DNA of 64,000 nt from Favolaschia claudopus (taxonomy: Eukaryota > Basidiomycota > Agaricomycetes > Agaricales > Mycenaceae). The stretch is taken from contig JAWWNJ010000140.1 of NCBI GenBank assembly GCA_037176885.1, forward strand, positions 310,001-374,000, written 5' to 3'. Each line of letters starts with the position of its first letter. Position 1 is the first letter of the stretch. Positions 1-11,900 of this stretch are shown one piece after another. The notes under the pieces are model-generated. The model was not told where the DNA came from and searched no databases. It saw only the letters and a list, made by a program, of their open reading frames with translations. The position numbers were made by a program, and so were the translations under genes.

Positions 1-21
1 CATCCGACAGAGGAGATCTAG

Positions 22-655
22 TTAGTGAGGCGCAACAAGGAGGCTGCTCTCGAGCTTGCTCGCCATTCAAGCGCTGTGATTCAGTCCGTCGTTAATCATG
101 CGGAAGCCTTCGATGTATCCGGGTCAACTAATACTCATGCCTTTGAGGAAGTCGGAGCGTGCGTCTCATGGTTTTCGTTCTCAGTGATAACTCATAACTC
201 AATACTTTTTGTAGGGTTTTGCAGGACATTCAGGCATACCTCGCATCTCTCGGCAAACCCCGTCGCCGTTTCTCGATATGGATTATGGCAGATCAAGAGA
301 GGGATCGGATATCTCGACTCGAATCTGCACTAGACAAAGCACTGGCATTGTTCACGGTCCGTCAACTGTTTTGGCATCCTCTGCAGACGGTTGAATTTCA
401 TATGGCAATAAGTCTGTAAATGCGTTGGAAACACACGCCGCATTACGCAATCTCGAAATTCGAGAGCTTTCTGGCTCAAAAGTGGATAGTAACTTGATGA
501 TCTCGGTGAGCAACTGTGGGCTATCTCTGCATTCTGTTCCCGACAACGAAAAAATAACTCAGGTGCCACATATACTACATACCTCGGCAGTTTTTTTTTT
601 AGATCAATCGAAGTACAGCAATGCATTGGATAGCTACTTACGTGCCCAAACCTAA
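22..655 (+). CDS. Partial gene: MLKL-NTD-like helical region, 3' part only
   Basis: The gene is cut by the left window edge. A splice acceptor (atctag) ends at 21 and the exon opens at 22. Exons join in frame across introns at about 150-215, 357-412 (donor gtccgt) and 508-560. The protein reads RNKEAALELARHSS..., then VLQDIQAYLASLGKPRRR, then WIMADQERDRISRLESALD and LETHAALRNLEIREL. In mushroom proteins, helical segments of this kind (a 'LQDIQ.YL..L.KPRRR' block followed by 'L...LD.AL..F') belong to N-terminal four-helix bundles resembling MLKL/Cbl adaptor NTDs, found on fungal NLR-like proteins and kinases. No kinase or NTPase domain follows; the frame closes at 655. It may be a short adaptor-only protein or a truncated copy. 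Family assignment is inference from pattern memory. Confidence 0.5.
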
Positions 656-1268
656 CTATAGGATGATATTTTCGGTCTGCAATCCCACTTGCCCGTGTTT
701 GACACTTAACACTTCACTTTCATACAAAGTAATACTAATTTTCTGGGGTCGAGATACAGCGTCGGAAAATTCAATCCTTGTATGCATCGCACCACTTCCT
801 ATCGACAGGAAGGAAGCAACGGGCACACAGTACTTTAGGAGAGAAATAATGTTGAAGTTGGTTCAACTTGGAGAGAGCAATTTTGAAGACCCCAGCTAAG
901 TAGGTAGTAAGAGGCTCGAGAGTCATGAAGGATAGCAACGAAATGATTGATTCCGCCCAAGTTCTGCGGAATGCCATTTCCCGACACCGTTCACCCTGAT
1001 ATATAGTACCCTTGTATGAAGCTCTTAGAGTATCAGACTCTCAAGTTTGAGGCTCTGGTGATGAAACGGCTGCGTGAGTATGTATGAGTCAGAAGGCAAC
1101 CCCATTGATTACCCATCAATCCCACATCCAACTCTCATTTTACGACCACATAGCCGGTTTCTTCAAGGAACTACCCATCCAAGAATCTGACCAGGATATA
1201 CGGTCGTTCAAAGCGCAATCAATCCAGTAGTCCCGGGACAGGAAATCAAACAACAGTAACCGAACAAC
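656..1268. other. Intergenic, no gene seen
   Basis: Six hundred bases between the partial gene and the Zn2Cys6 factor. A TATA-like gatatatag lies near 999, about 270 bp before the next start codon, too far to be a confident core promoter. No ORF here has family resemblance. Confidence 0.5.
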
Positions 1269-4200
1269 ATGGCCGACGAAACGCAGGACGAATTGTCCTC
1301 GTACCTACCACCACCGAAGAATCAACGCTCGTGTGATGTTTGTAAGCATAGGAAAAGTGAGCAATTGGGGAAAATGAAACAATGATCCACTCTGAGCGAA
1401 TTGTACAGTTCGATGTAGGAGCGCTGTTTTCCCTTCAATTATCCACAACCCCCACAACCAACTATCCGCGCTAGGTGACGGCCTTACTGCCAATAGACCC
1501 GACAATACTTGCAGTCACTGTCTGCAATTCGGAGTAATTTGCACATATCTGCAGCCAGTCAAGAAACGCGGTCGCAAAATGATTAAGAAATTGTTGGTCT
1601 GCTGTTCTCCGTCTGCTGGTAGCGTTTCTGACATCAGTTAGGACGACTGAAGACATGCAAAAAGAAATCGACAGACTCACGGCTGAACTACAAGCTGTGT
1701 CTGTTTGTTCACGATGCTCCAAACCGCTACGTTCAAAGGCACCAGACGCGTTGAGAACACCAGCTCTTACCCCGGATGCAGAGACCGCGTCTTCCGAATC
1801 TGACGATGACGGTGATGCGCTGGATATCCAACAGAATCTGGTGCATCGTTTCAGCCATTTTGCGCTCGATGCGAACCAGAACAAATACTTTGGGTTGGCC
1901 AGTAATCTTGTGCTCGCAAACGACGCCATCGCAGTGAGCCAGCTCAACGAACATCTTGTGTGTGTGTGTGTTCAATCTATCTTCGCAGATCAAACAACAA
2001 CACATGGGTCCCTCGACGGCATTTCCTTTTCGGAGGCGGATCTTTTGGGATACCCTCCCGGTGAGTCTGCCGTCAATGTCGAGTTGGCAATTGTCAACTT
2101 TTTTCAGTGGGAAAAAGAGGCCCTCAATAGACGTCCGCACTACGTCTACCCGGCAAATGACCTGATATCAACTCTCGTCGCAATCTACTTCGACACAATA
2201 CACCCCACTCACCCAATCCTCCACCGCCCTTCTTTCGAGCGGTCCGTAGCTCAAGGCTTGCATCTCGTAAACCAGGACTTTGGAGGAACCCTGCTGGCGG
2301 TCTTAGCCTCTGCGTCTCGGGTCCTCCGCTTTTTTCACTCATGTCCTGGTTGATTCCGCTGACACTTTTTCTCAGTATTCCAACGATCCGCGCGTATTTG
2401 TCGGCAAGGATGCTAATACAGCCTCGCTTTCCGCTGGCTGGAAGTTCGCCAGTCAGATTCAACCTATGAACAAGATCGTCGAGCCGACGTTGTATGAGGT
2501 TCAGACATATGCCGTGAGTTGAAGTTTGGTTCTTCATTTTTCGCTAAACAGAATTGTTTTTAGTTGTTGAGCTTGTTTATGATTGGCTCATCCGGCCCCC
2601 AAGCATCCTGGGTGTACATCGTAAGCAGCACTGTTGATTCAAATAATGATGGTTTATGTATCGTTTGGTATAGGGGCTTGGAATCCGTTGTCTGCAACAA
2701 CGTGGGGAGCACAGAAAGAAGCCTGACACTTACAAAGCCAAGGCGGAAGATGAACTGTGGAAGCGCGCATTCTGGTAACTACCGCGGAGGTGTTTCAAAT
2801 CTCATCTGGGTAATAAATCGCTCAGGACATTTGTCGGGTTGGAACCCATCGTGTGTCTCTGCCTTGGTCGTCCCATGGGTCTCCGTACGGAAGAGTAGGT
2901 TGCCACATTCTCTATGTTTCTATCATTGACTATCCCCAGATATGATCTGGATTGTCCCATCGACGCCGATGACGAGTACATGGACAATGGATGGGTCCAA
3001 CCTCCAGACAAACCTTCGCGGTATACGTATTTCATATATCACCTGCGACTCAGCAGGGTGAGACACTCTCCCAGAACTTCCTGGGGACAACTGACTCATG
3101 GTTTCATTTAGATCTTAAGCGACGCAATGCGTCGGCTTTATGGTTCCAAGAGGGAAAGAACATTGCTCGGCTGGACCGGACCTGAATGGGAGGAACGCAT
3201 TGTCAAGGAATTTGATAAGGCGATGAGCGATTTCAGGGAATCGATTCCAGCCCATCGTACGTTACCGATTTTTTTTCGGCCCACCCGAAATCAACAAATT
3301 CGTGTCTCAGTTCGATGGGATCCAGAAAACCCTCCCAAGGACCGTGTTTTCTTCGACCAATCTGTGACGCTCTATGTCACCTACAACTATATTTTAACGG
3401 CGGTCAGATCTTGCCTCTTATGATGGACAATATTCATTGAGGCTGCGTCTTAGATCCATCGACCATTCATCCAGAAACGCAGCCCTCTGACCACAGCGTC
3501 TCTTTCGATATGTGCTGCTGCAGCGCGCACCATCATCCAAACGGCCGATATGTGGTTCAAAAAATTCCAGCGGTTGCCTCTCTCGCATATCAATGTACAT
3601 TTCGTCGTTTGTTTTTCTTCGCGAGCCAACTGATCTCAACAATTGATTGAAATTCAGAACCCAGTTTTCGTCTCGGGGGTCATTTTGATTCTGTGCACGC
3701 TGGGCAACAAACGCGCTGGCATTCCGACGGTCAAGAACGAAGATCTAGCGCGTGTTGCTACGGCGATGGGCATACTCAAGTACTCGGAATCGAGGTGAGT
3801 TTACATTATTCCAATAAGTTCACGCTGATCAATCAATAGGTTGCAACCTGTGGGACGATTATGGGAACTCCTCCAAGAACTCTGGTCCTTCGACAAACCC
3901 CTGCCCATCGACGTCTCATCCACAAGTTCGGGGACTGAATCTGATCCACCCTCAAGCTCTTCCGAACCTATCATCGTAACCCCACCAGCTGAATCGTGTC
4001 CTGTAAAACCGGGAATGTCAATTGAGGAGTTGCTAGCTGCGGCTTGCACATCGGACTCCATGGACGGCACCCTAGACGCTGATATCATGTCGATGTGGAT
4101 GGCGGCCCCTTGCGATAATATGTAGGTTTTTCCTTACTTTTTCGTCGCTGGGGGTAATACTTAATCGTCATTCAGGCATCTTGAGCCGTGGAGTGCATAC

Positions 4201-4272
4201 TACGAGAATGCGCGGACGGATGGTCCGCAATTTATGGGCGGAAATTGGATGGAGAGTTCGGAAGGGCAGTAA
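1269..4272 (+). CDS. Zn(II)2Cys6 transcription factor with fungal-specific regulatory domain
   Basis: Predicted nuclear DNA-binding regulator. The start MADETQDELSSYLPPP leads straight into the binuclear zinc cluster CDVCKHRKIRCDG...NTCSHCLQFGVICTY, with all six cysteines present. The cluster is assembled across two introns (about 1357-1410 and 1414-1475), and splicing restores a normal-length loop. It is followed by the basic KKRGRK linker and a short coiled coil (MQKEIDRLTAEL). The middle-homology region (fungal_trans type) starts near DLLGYPPGES and includes FDTIHPTHPILHRPSF, WKFASQIQP and FWTFVGLEPIVCLCLGRP; several further introns are needed between 2080 and 3840. The tail is Ser/Pro-rich and acidic (PPSSSSEPI, DSMDGTLDADIMSMW), which could act as an activation domain. 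The stop is TAA at 4270-4272. The protein is of usual size for the family. The target pathway cannot be told from sequence. Confidence 0.85.
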
Positions 4273-4824
4273 TCGTTCTCAGTGTGTCAGGAATGCTAAG
4301 AATCGAATTCTCATGGCCGTTTCTACTCAGAAAAAGTAAATATTCTGAATGTTGATGCCAGCCGGAAAGTTCTGAACTTTTTCCGGCTGGCTCGGCAATT
4401 TCGGCTGCCTCTTGTAGCATCGCTGATCCGTTGCCTTTTGAACTTGAACGTTCGCCTCGTCTGCTCAGCATGGTCCGCCCTCTCCCACTGCTTGTGTTTA
4501 TCACCCCTTCAACTTTCTCTTTCCGACTCGAGTATCTGCATTTGATATTTCATCTCCTAATTTTCTGATATTCCCTCCAAATTTTTGTGGCCTGCGAATC
4601 GGAGGAGAGCCAGATGTGCTCAAAGCTCGAGATGGACGTGGATACCTGTGAATACATGGTATTACGCGTCTGACTGAATATTCGGTCGGACAACAACGAG
4701 CGAAAGATACGGGACGGAAAGGGGAAGCATACATTAACAAGGTTTGTTACTAGCTAGATGTAGCGGAATTACGGAGCCATTGAGAAACAACTGAGATATT
4801 CCGAGGTTCTGGGACTACGCCCTC
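4273..4824. other. Intergenic between convergent genes, no gene seen
   Basis: About 550 bp that must hold the 3' ends of the Zn2Cys6 factor and of the minus-strand secreted protein. I see no supported feature. Confidence 0.5.
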
Positions 4825-5545
4825 TCAATTGTGATTATCGCTCCCTCCTCCACTGCCGCACTTCCCAAAGGTGTAGGCCGAGCCACAGTAAAAGCTGTCC
4901 GGGTCGAATCCAGGGGCCGCCAAGGTTACATACCCCGTATACGTGCCCCCGCCGTGGGTCATGCGGATGCAGTGAATGCCGCAGACCGACTTGTTCTGCT
5001 GGGCGGCGCGCAAGTAGACGTCGATGGCACCCGCGATAGTCTTCAACTCAGCAGTTGTATCGCAGTGGTCACCCGTTGCATAGACTTGCCAGGTGACATC
5101 GTCGACTCCGCCTGTGGGATTTGAATATCAGTACGGATATATTATATAAAGTGTAAGCTGGGATAGATCGTACAGGAAACCCACCTTTGTGTATGGTGCA
5201 ATCGTGCTTGTCTGAGTTCGACTTCATGGAGGCCGCAATGCCGAGGCCTATGGCAGACAAAAAGGCTGCGGCTTGAATGCAGTTGCCGGTTTGGGCCGCA
5301 TTGGCTATGCAGTAATCCATCTTCCTCCTCGCCGCCACGTCGGTCGAGTTGGAGGTTGGGAAGCCAAGGACAGGTTCCCCGGTCGGGACCCCGTCGGTGA
5401 TGTCCATGTGGACAAGGGTGTGGGCCTGCTGCTTGCCCTCAAATGGGTCACTGTTGGAGTCCTGACCAACAGCTACGCCCGAGACGGGCGAACAGAAGCT
5501 CGAGAGCATGGCCAAGGCGGCAGTGAAGTAGGCGGTAGCGCGCAT
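4825..5545 (-). CDS. Secreted cysteine-rich protein, CSS2-C-terminal-like
   Basis: Two exons (5545-5185 and 5111-4825) separated by a 73-nt intron (donor gtgggt, acceptor cacag) give 215 aa in frame. The N-terminus MRATAYFTAALAMLSSFCS is a signal peptide. The mature part has cysteines at MDYCIANAAQTGNCIQ, HDCTIHKGG and GDHCDT, and a C-terminal block VCGIHCIRMTHGGGTYTGYV...FYCGSAYTFGKCGSGG. The arrangement of 'CG..C.R..HGG...GY' followed by 'YCG....FGKC.SGG' resembles the C-terminal domain of fungal secreted CSS2-like proteins; this is recognition from memory and should be checked. Probably an apoplastic or cell-surface small protein; function unknown. A minus-strand TATAAA lies 90 bp upstream of the ATG. 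Confidence 0.65.
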
Positions 5546-5634
5546 TTCGAAGTAGAGAGCAGGTTGTATGTGAGAGTTGAGTTTCTGATTGGGGAGGATT
5601 GTGAGTTGAGGGTAAAGGAGTAGACCGACTCGAA

Positions 5635-5640
5635 TTTATA
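5635..5640 (-). promoter_or_regulatory. TATA box of the secreted protein gene
   Basis: Minus-strand TATAAA 90 bp upstream of the start at 5545, in the correct orientation and at a plausible distance. It was chosen from sequence alone. Confidence 0.5.
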
Positions 5641-8059
5641 CCATTGCCCCATTGCCCATTGGGGGCATGCCACCATACAGCGCCTACATCTGGGTTATAT
5701 CATCACCCTAAGAAGTCGGTTTCCGCGGGCGGTCAAACACACATTGGAGGCTCCACCTACGTTGAAGGTTACCTACATCGAGATCCCAGACGGGAAATGC
5801 CCTGTGTCTCCCATCCACCTCCTCCCCCGACCTTCCTTTCCTGACCCCGCACTGAGCACCTGCCCTCGATGCTCTCTGGCCACGCTTCATCTGAATCTTC
5901 TTGCCATCTCACGTTCATCGTACTGTCGACGGTCCTCCGAGTCTTCCTTCCCCGCTGTTATCTTCCTCTGGGCTGGCTGGAGACCTTGACGTATGTAGGT
6001 GCCCGGGGTGTAGTACGAAATTGAGACCCTGGTCCCCACTGCTGTCTTCCTCTAGACTGGACAATCTTGACGTAGTACTAGGTGCTCGGGGTGGAGTCCG
6101 AAATTGAGACCCTGGTCCCCAAACCTGTCTCTTGCGGAGAAATCGCCGGACTGCACGGGTCTTGAGAACACGGAGAGTTCCGTCAAACGCATCTGCGGTG
6201 CATCAGCGTTCAGATAAGCCGCACCAAAAGAATGCGAACCTCGTGAGCTCCAATTGTCAAATAGTTTCCTGCCTTTTTCTTGCTCGTAGACTGCCAAGGC
6301 CACGGCCGTTGACCACTGTCATTCCAACCTTCCGGAGGCCGCATATTGCCCGGCCGAGTACAGCCTCAGTGCCCTATGGAGCGCTTGAAGAAGTCTTTCT
6401 GTACATGGAGCTGATTTCGAAGATGGAGAGACAATCACAATTTGGAGACTGTCATGAGAGAGCGCTGGCCAGTGTCGCATATGTAACACTCGGTGCAGAT
6501 GAGCAAGGACTGAAATAATCAGAGTGCCCATCTGAACCCGGGGTCAGATAACTCAGATTGCACAGGGTCGGTCGACTTCAAGATTCTTCAAGGTGGACGA
6601 TTTTTGCATCCGTTTTTTTCGAGTCCGAGTCTGGTATGTGACGAACTGAGTCGGCAGTGATGTTCGCAAGATCTGCATGAACCAATGACACAAATGGTAG
6701 GCAGCAACACTCGACTGCTATTGGTAGCAACCTCTGGGAAGGCCGTTAGGACTGGGGAGAACATGGATCACCGCAAGTTGCCGACCAGCTGATGGGATGC
6801 CAAATCTTGCCAAACAACCAAATATCATCTCGCACCCCACTGGCACGCACCGGCATACGCCGCATATCATACATACATACCGTAAACGCGTAAACCCTTG
6901 CAAGTTGCCGTACCCAGAACTTGTTGAATGCTGCACAAGCCCGTCGCTATCGGCCACTCCGTGACCTTCTTCCAACCTTCTTCTAAGACTCGGAGGCTAC
7001 TCATTATTCTACGGGCCCTCCATGCTGAGCCTGACTCGGATGCAGCACTCATGGCAGCATCTTACTTGTATGATTGAGCCTGAGGCTAGGCATGATCAAA
7101 AATTTCAAGCACAGTAACACAGACTCGGAGGAGTTTGATAATTCGGACCCGATTCATCGGCCGTCCGAACGGCTGGAAAACAGAACTCTTCCAACGCTGC
7201 GTCCGGCACACAAAGAAATTTTCTACCGGCAACTTTTTTCCCGCCAAGGTTGAACCTGAAGTCGGGCAACTGCTCTACTTCCGTTTTCCTTGTGGCCATT
7301 TTTTGGTGAGTCTATTCCTCCCAGAGAAAATCGTGGATCTTCATTCACTCTGCCAGGATCGGCGCTGTAATAGTCTCCTTGAGCAGGATCCGGTCGGACA
7401 AGGAGCGTCGGATAACCAAAACCCGGTATGTACTTTTCCATGCTATGCCGCGGGCTACTGAGCGGTCGCGCGCGCGTCCAAAACATCGCTAAAATGGCTC
7501 ATCTGCCGCGCAGGCCCAATCAGGTTGCCCGTATGCATTTGATCTGGACACGAGTGAAATTCGAATATACTCACCGTTCCCATTCATTCCAGCCTTTTAG
7601 GTCATATGGACTTGATGCCTTGCGAGATTTTGTTCTATTGTAGTTCAGGGGTTTCACAGTGAATGAACCCGTCGTTTGGTGCCTACCTCATAAACAAGCA
7701 GGGGAAAAACGATCAGACACACGTTGCGTCTCTCGGATGTCGCTTGGCTTTGTTCAGGTATTCAACATTTGCTGTGGGGGAGTCAGCAAAACACTCCGCT
7801 CAGGCTCCTGCAACGATGGCTGGCGGTCTATCAGCCGCCTCCAACTGGACTTCAATATAATATACCTTTTACCTTCGGCCCCGCCACGACCAGGAAAAGG
7901 ACGAACTCTATTTTCTACACATTCTCTTTCCCAATGTACCCATTTCTGTTCACCCTTCATGCTGGCTCTTGTCTGTGCTCGCCGACCAAAAGTTTGGATC
8001 CAGGCACGATCGTGTCAGGACTATCTCTTTTGCTGAGAAATTGCTACGAAGGTAAAGGG
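5641..8059. other. 2.4-kb gene-poor stretch
   Basis: Short ORFs occur on both strands but none shows a signal peptide, domain motif or believable exon chain. The only internal structure I can support is the 80-bp direct repeat at 5953-6120. The right end serves as the upstream region of the cupredoxin gene. It may hold a decayed gene or a non-coding transcript. Confidence 0.4.
5953..6120 (+). repeat. Two-copy tandem repeat, unit about 80 bp
   Basis: Unit one (about 5953-6035) and unit two (about 6040-6120) both run from 'tcttcctct' through 'cttgacgta', 'ggggtg.agt.cgaaattg' and 'agaccctggtcccc'. They differ by scattered substitutions and a small indel. A local duplication, not linked to a gene. 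Confidence 0.75.
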
Positions 8060-8065
8060 TATAAA
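8060..8065 (+). promoter_or_regulatory. TATA box of the cupredoxin gene
   Basis: TATAAA in 'aagggtataaagacgg', 43 bp upstream of the start at 8103. Confidence 0.55.
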
Positions 8066-8102
8066 GACGGGTCTGCTTTTTCTGCGTTCTTGCAAGTTCA
8101 GC

Positions 8103-8732
8103 ATGCTCTTCAAAGCCGTTCTACTCGCTCTCATCCCCGCCATTGTCGCTGTCGACCATCCGGTCACTGTTGCGCAAGGAGGGGCGCTGACCTTCACTCC
8201 GAACCAGGTCGTCGCGGACCCTGGTGACACTATCACCTTCACCTTGTAAGGCGTTACACTTGCTGTTACCTTCCCGCTCATTCTGCTACAGTGTCTCCAA
8301 AAATCGTAAGCTCAACTGAAACAGGAAAGTAACTCTTCTGTTATCCAACTCATTCTAGACACTGTGACTACGACAAACTTCTCCGGTGCTGTCTGCCCTC
8401 CGCCTGATGGCGGGGTCGGACCAAATGGGTTCGATTCAGGCTTGTGAGCAGATGTGTTCTCCTCTACGAGTAACCGCATTGACAGTGGAACAGCCTACCG
8501 GTTGTTGGTACAGACACGCCGCAATTCGTTTTCACCGTCGTAGACACCGAGCCTCACTTTGCAGCTTGTAAGCAGGGTGGCGGAACCCACTGTCGTGAGT
8601 AGCCCTTTGTAGGCCATAATGTTCTCAGAAATGACCATTGTTTCAGAAGCGGGAATGACTTTCGCATTGAATCCAACCGAGGAGATGACTTTCGCAGAGT
8701 TTGATGCGAATGCGAGAAAGTCTCAACTTTGA
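8103..8732 (+). CDS. Secreted cupredoxin (blue-copper-like) protein
   Basis: Five exons (8103-8245, 8292-8305, 8359-8443, 8494-8594, 8647-8732) join in frame to 142 aa. The signal peptide is MLFKAVLLALIPAIVA. The cupredoxin core follows: LTFTPNQVVADPGDTITF, then NHTVTTTNFSGAVCPPP (first His ligand), NGFDSGFLPV, then HFAACKQGGGTHCQAGMTF, which supplies the Cys, second His and Met ligands of a type-1 copper site. This is the standard order for fungal extracellular serine-rich/cupredoxin proteins. Most relatives also carry a Ser/Thr-rich tail and GPI signal; here the protein stops soon after the domain (ARKSQL), so it is probably a free secreted protein. The acceptor at 'ggaacag' for exon 4 was chosen because the nearer AG breaks the frame. 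Its 3' end faces that of the paladin gene 240 bp away. Confidence 0.8.
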
Positions 8733-8971
8733 GAAGACATAATGCATAATTTAAATGTAGGAATGGTTTGGGGTTCTCTGGGAACTGTGTGTGATCAGCG
8801 TATAGGTAATGCAGTACGAGGGGAAACACGAAATTGAAATTGTAATTTGTTACCTCTGATATGTTTCGCTCGGAAACGTTCAACGCACACAAACGAGCAT
8901 TGATAAATTACCACGGTTTATACAGTACATACGAATTCCGAACGGTCATTCAAAGCATTGGGATAAATTTC

Positions 8972-11900
8972 CTAGTCCAGTGAGCGCCTTCCTAGAAGTT
9001 TCGTAATCTCGCGACGCTCCTTGAGCCAGTCAGTGAATGTGATTTGCGGTTCCCCTTTCTTTTCCTGAAGACCGATGAGGTAGTTGGCAAACACGATTAG
9101 TGAGGCATAGCGATAGCTTCATTCGGCGTTAGCCAGTTCATTTTAGCATCGAAAGACAATCGAGCACGAACAGATAGTTCACAGCGCCGCTTCGAAGTTT
9201 CTGTTCCTTGATAGACCCCTTTTCGGAAGCATCTACTTTCAGCTTGCAGCTAGAGATAATCAGTAAATCGTCTGATAGCACTCATCAACGTTTTAAACCC
9301 ACTCGTAGATAGCCTTTCGCAAGTTTTGCACATCTTGCATTTGATCGATAGCGCGATCTGCAAGCCGCTTTGCAAGTTTACCATACGACAATACGCCAAC
9401 AAGTTGAAGGATGGTCTTATATTCTCCTGCGACATGGTAAGCCACTGTTATTTCTGAAAGTTGGTAGCTATACCTTGAAGATAAGCTTCTTCTTCCGACG
9501 GGCCATCCATCGAGTCGTAGCTATCCGCGAAATCCTCGTCATCGTAATTAGGTTTCTTTTCCTTCCAGTTCATAGTCGTAGCTATCAGGCAAGCCGCAAC
9601 CATTCCCGTTGTTGTTCTGCCTCTTCCCATTTGACAGTTGAAGACGAAGTCGCCAGCTTGGGTAAGGTTCGATTGGACGCGATCGAATAATTGTGATAAA
9701 GCGTCAGGAAGAGGAGCCTGCTCATCAGTCTATCACCGAGATTAACAAAGTGCTGGTTAAAGAGTGTATCGTGGAAGGTCTCACAATCGCGATCCTGCCG
9801 TAGTCAATCTATGCGGTTTTCACCTCTTGTAAACTGTAGAGCGATATCCAAAACAATACTTACTTTGAACCCTTCTTTCTTCATTAGAGTGAAGACGTCC
9901 CTCGGTGTTAGTATGTCCGCGTCGGAGACGTTTTCCCATATTGGGACAATAGCAAAAGAACCAGGACGATCTTCGACTTCGTCGTGGAGTAACACTCGAC
10001 CTTCGTTCGCTCTCAATTCCCTCAGTATGTCCTTTTTGAAACTTTGCTCCATTTGCTCGACCATAGCAGTAGTGACGCCGGTGGCCCTGTGGTTGAAATT
10101 AGAAATCCGAAATGCTATGTTCGAGTGAGTTCTTACTGGACATTCTCGAGAGGATTGGCAGCGAGTCGAAGGACGTGTGGGCTTCCCGCTATGTAAATCA
10201 CAGGCTCCTACAACGTTTCTTTAGTTACCATTTTTTGAGAGAAACATCCCACTGACCTCGCGTAAAGAAGTCCAAACGACTTTATTGTTCCCTGAAGGTC
10301 CGGCGTCTATTCTCAGTAATGCTCGCCGAAGACTGCATCCCATCAGTTTGGGAAATCATCAAAACGAAGATAAAAATTACCCATCCACGGTCGGCATGCC
10401 GCTATGAATCGAATGTTAACAAATTGTTAGGCGGGGGTTAATGTCAATGTCACTTGCCTTCCGCAGACCATCCTATCATCAACAGCTGATTGACTTGGAG
10501 ACGAAGAGGGCGAGCGAATCGAGGGCAAAGTAAGGGGAAGTCTTCGGAAATTGGGAGATCCTTCTATCCGCCTGTACTGACTTAGCACTCGAAGCCAGCG
10601 GCCGAGTTTCATTGTACGTACTCTGGGAGAGTCATTTTCTGAAGATTGAGGAACAGGTCGTTCTTCAGAATCGTTGACGCTGAGAGAATGCTGCCGGACC
10701 GATTCGCGACAATCTGGTTGACTTCGTCGGGGTGCGCAACACCGTCGGTCACATTAGCACGTTCCAGTGGTTTCAACGAATTTACACCGTCCGCAAAGAG
10801 TTCGTTTTCAAACGTTTGAATGACTGAAATTGGATCAAGAAGCCTGCGATAAACGAAAACAAGGACTTGGGACTAACCGGGCTGACCGTGAACAAATGAT
10901 TCAAGGCTTTCGAATGATCGTTTGGTATCCGGTTCTGTGGATTGCAGATATGCTTGGAAGATGATCAACACAAAATATCGGTGAAGATTCTGGAGTCCTA
11001 AGGGCAAATGAATCGAGTTCCATAAATTTTCGAATCATATACCTTTTTGAGCATGCTTGCGTTTCTCCTTGTCATCTGTGGCTTGATCGGCTCTTGTTCG
11101 AGCTTCTTCTATCGCATCTCGAAGGTTATAAACAATGTCGGCGCGATCAATTGCGTCGTCAACTGTACTCTTCACAGCAAGCCCTTTACGAACAACTCGC
11201 AAAAGATCTTCGGAGTGAATGAGAAATCGGGAAGAGATCATGTCAAGGAGATTTCTTACTGTTGATGATTTGGTATGAGTGTCGATTCGTTTGACGCGAA
11301 TCTACACGGTCCATCGGGGGCATAGAGATCATCGACAAAGAGCGTTTATTGAACGGTATTGTCGGCGTTGTAGGAAGTCTACTTGACTCCAACCATTGTC
11401 GTATCAGCAAGAGAATAATCTGCGCTGAACATCAATACGGATATAGGACGGCTCGGAGCAAACACTACGAACAGATGCGCATGTACTTCTTCCCCGACCA
11501 AGTTGGCAGTTGACTACAATTGGCGTGTTGTTCGAGGACCCAAGTACGACATCAATGAGATCCTGCAGATCAGAATAGTCGGGAGGCTTTTCAGCGGTCA
11601 TCGGTACTCGGTGGTAGTCCAGCTCCAGGCCATCTAAAGCCTTGCGAAACGCCATCACGTCTTTGAGAACAACGACGTCTTCCATCTCATTTTGAATCTC
11701 TTCCCATACCGGAATGATCGAGCCGTCTTCAGCTTCTGTATGCAGCAGCAATCTGCAAACACATTCAAGTGTCGATCATCAAGACGAAGTGTTAGAGTAT
11801 ACTTGCCTTCCACCAAAAGCTTTCAATTCCGAAACCACGTCGTCGCGAAGCCGTTCCTCCAAGATCTCCAGCCGCGACGCAGAGATGCCACCATAATCTG

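Noticed and set aside
4895..4925. tRNA-like GGTCGAATCC box
   Set aside because: It lies inside the secreted-protein coding exon, with no matching A box or cloverleaf.
6132..6518. 128-aa plus ORF in the gene-poor region
   Set aside because: No start context, domain, signal peptide or believable exon neighbours; composition is random.
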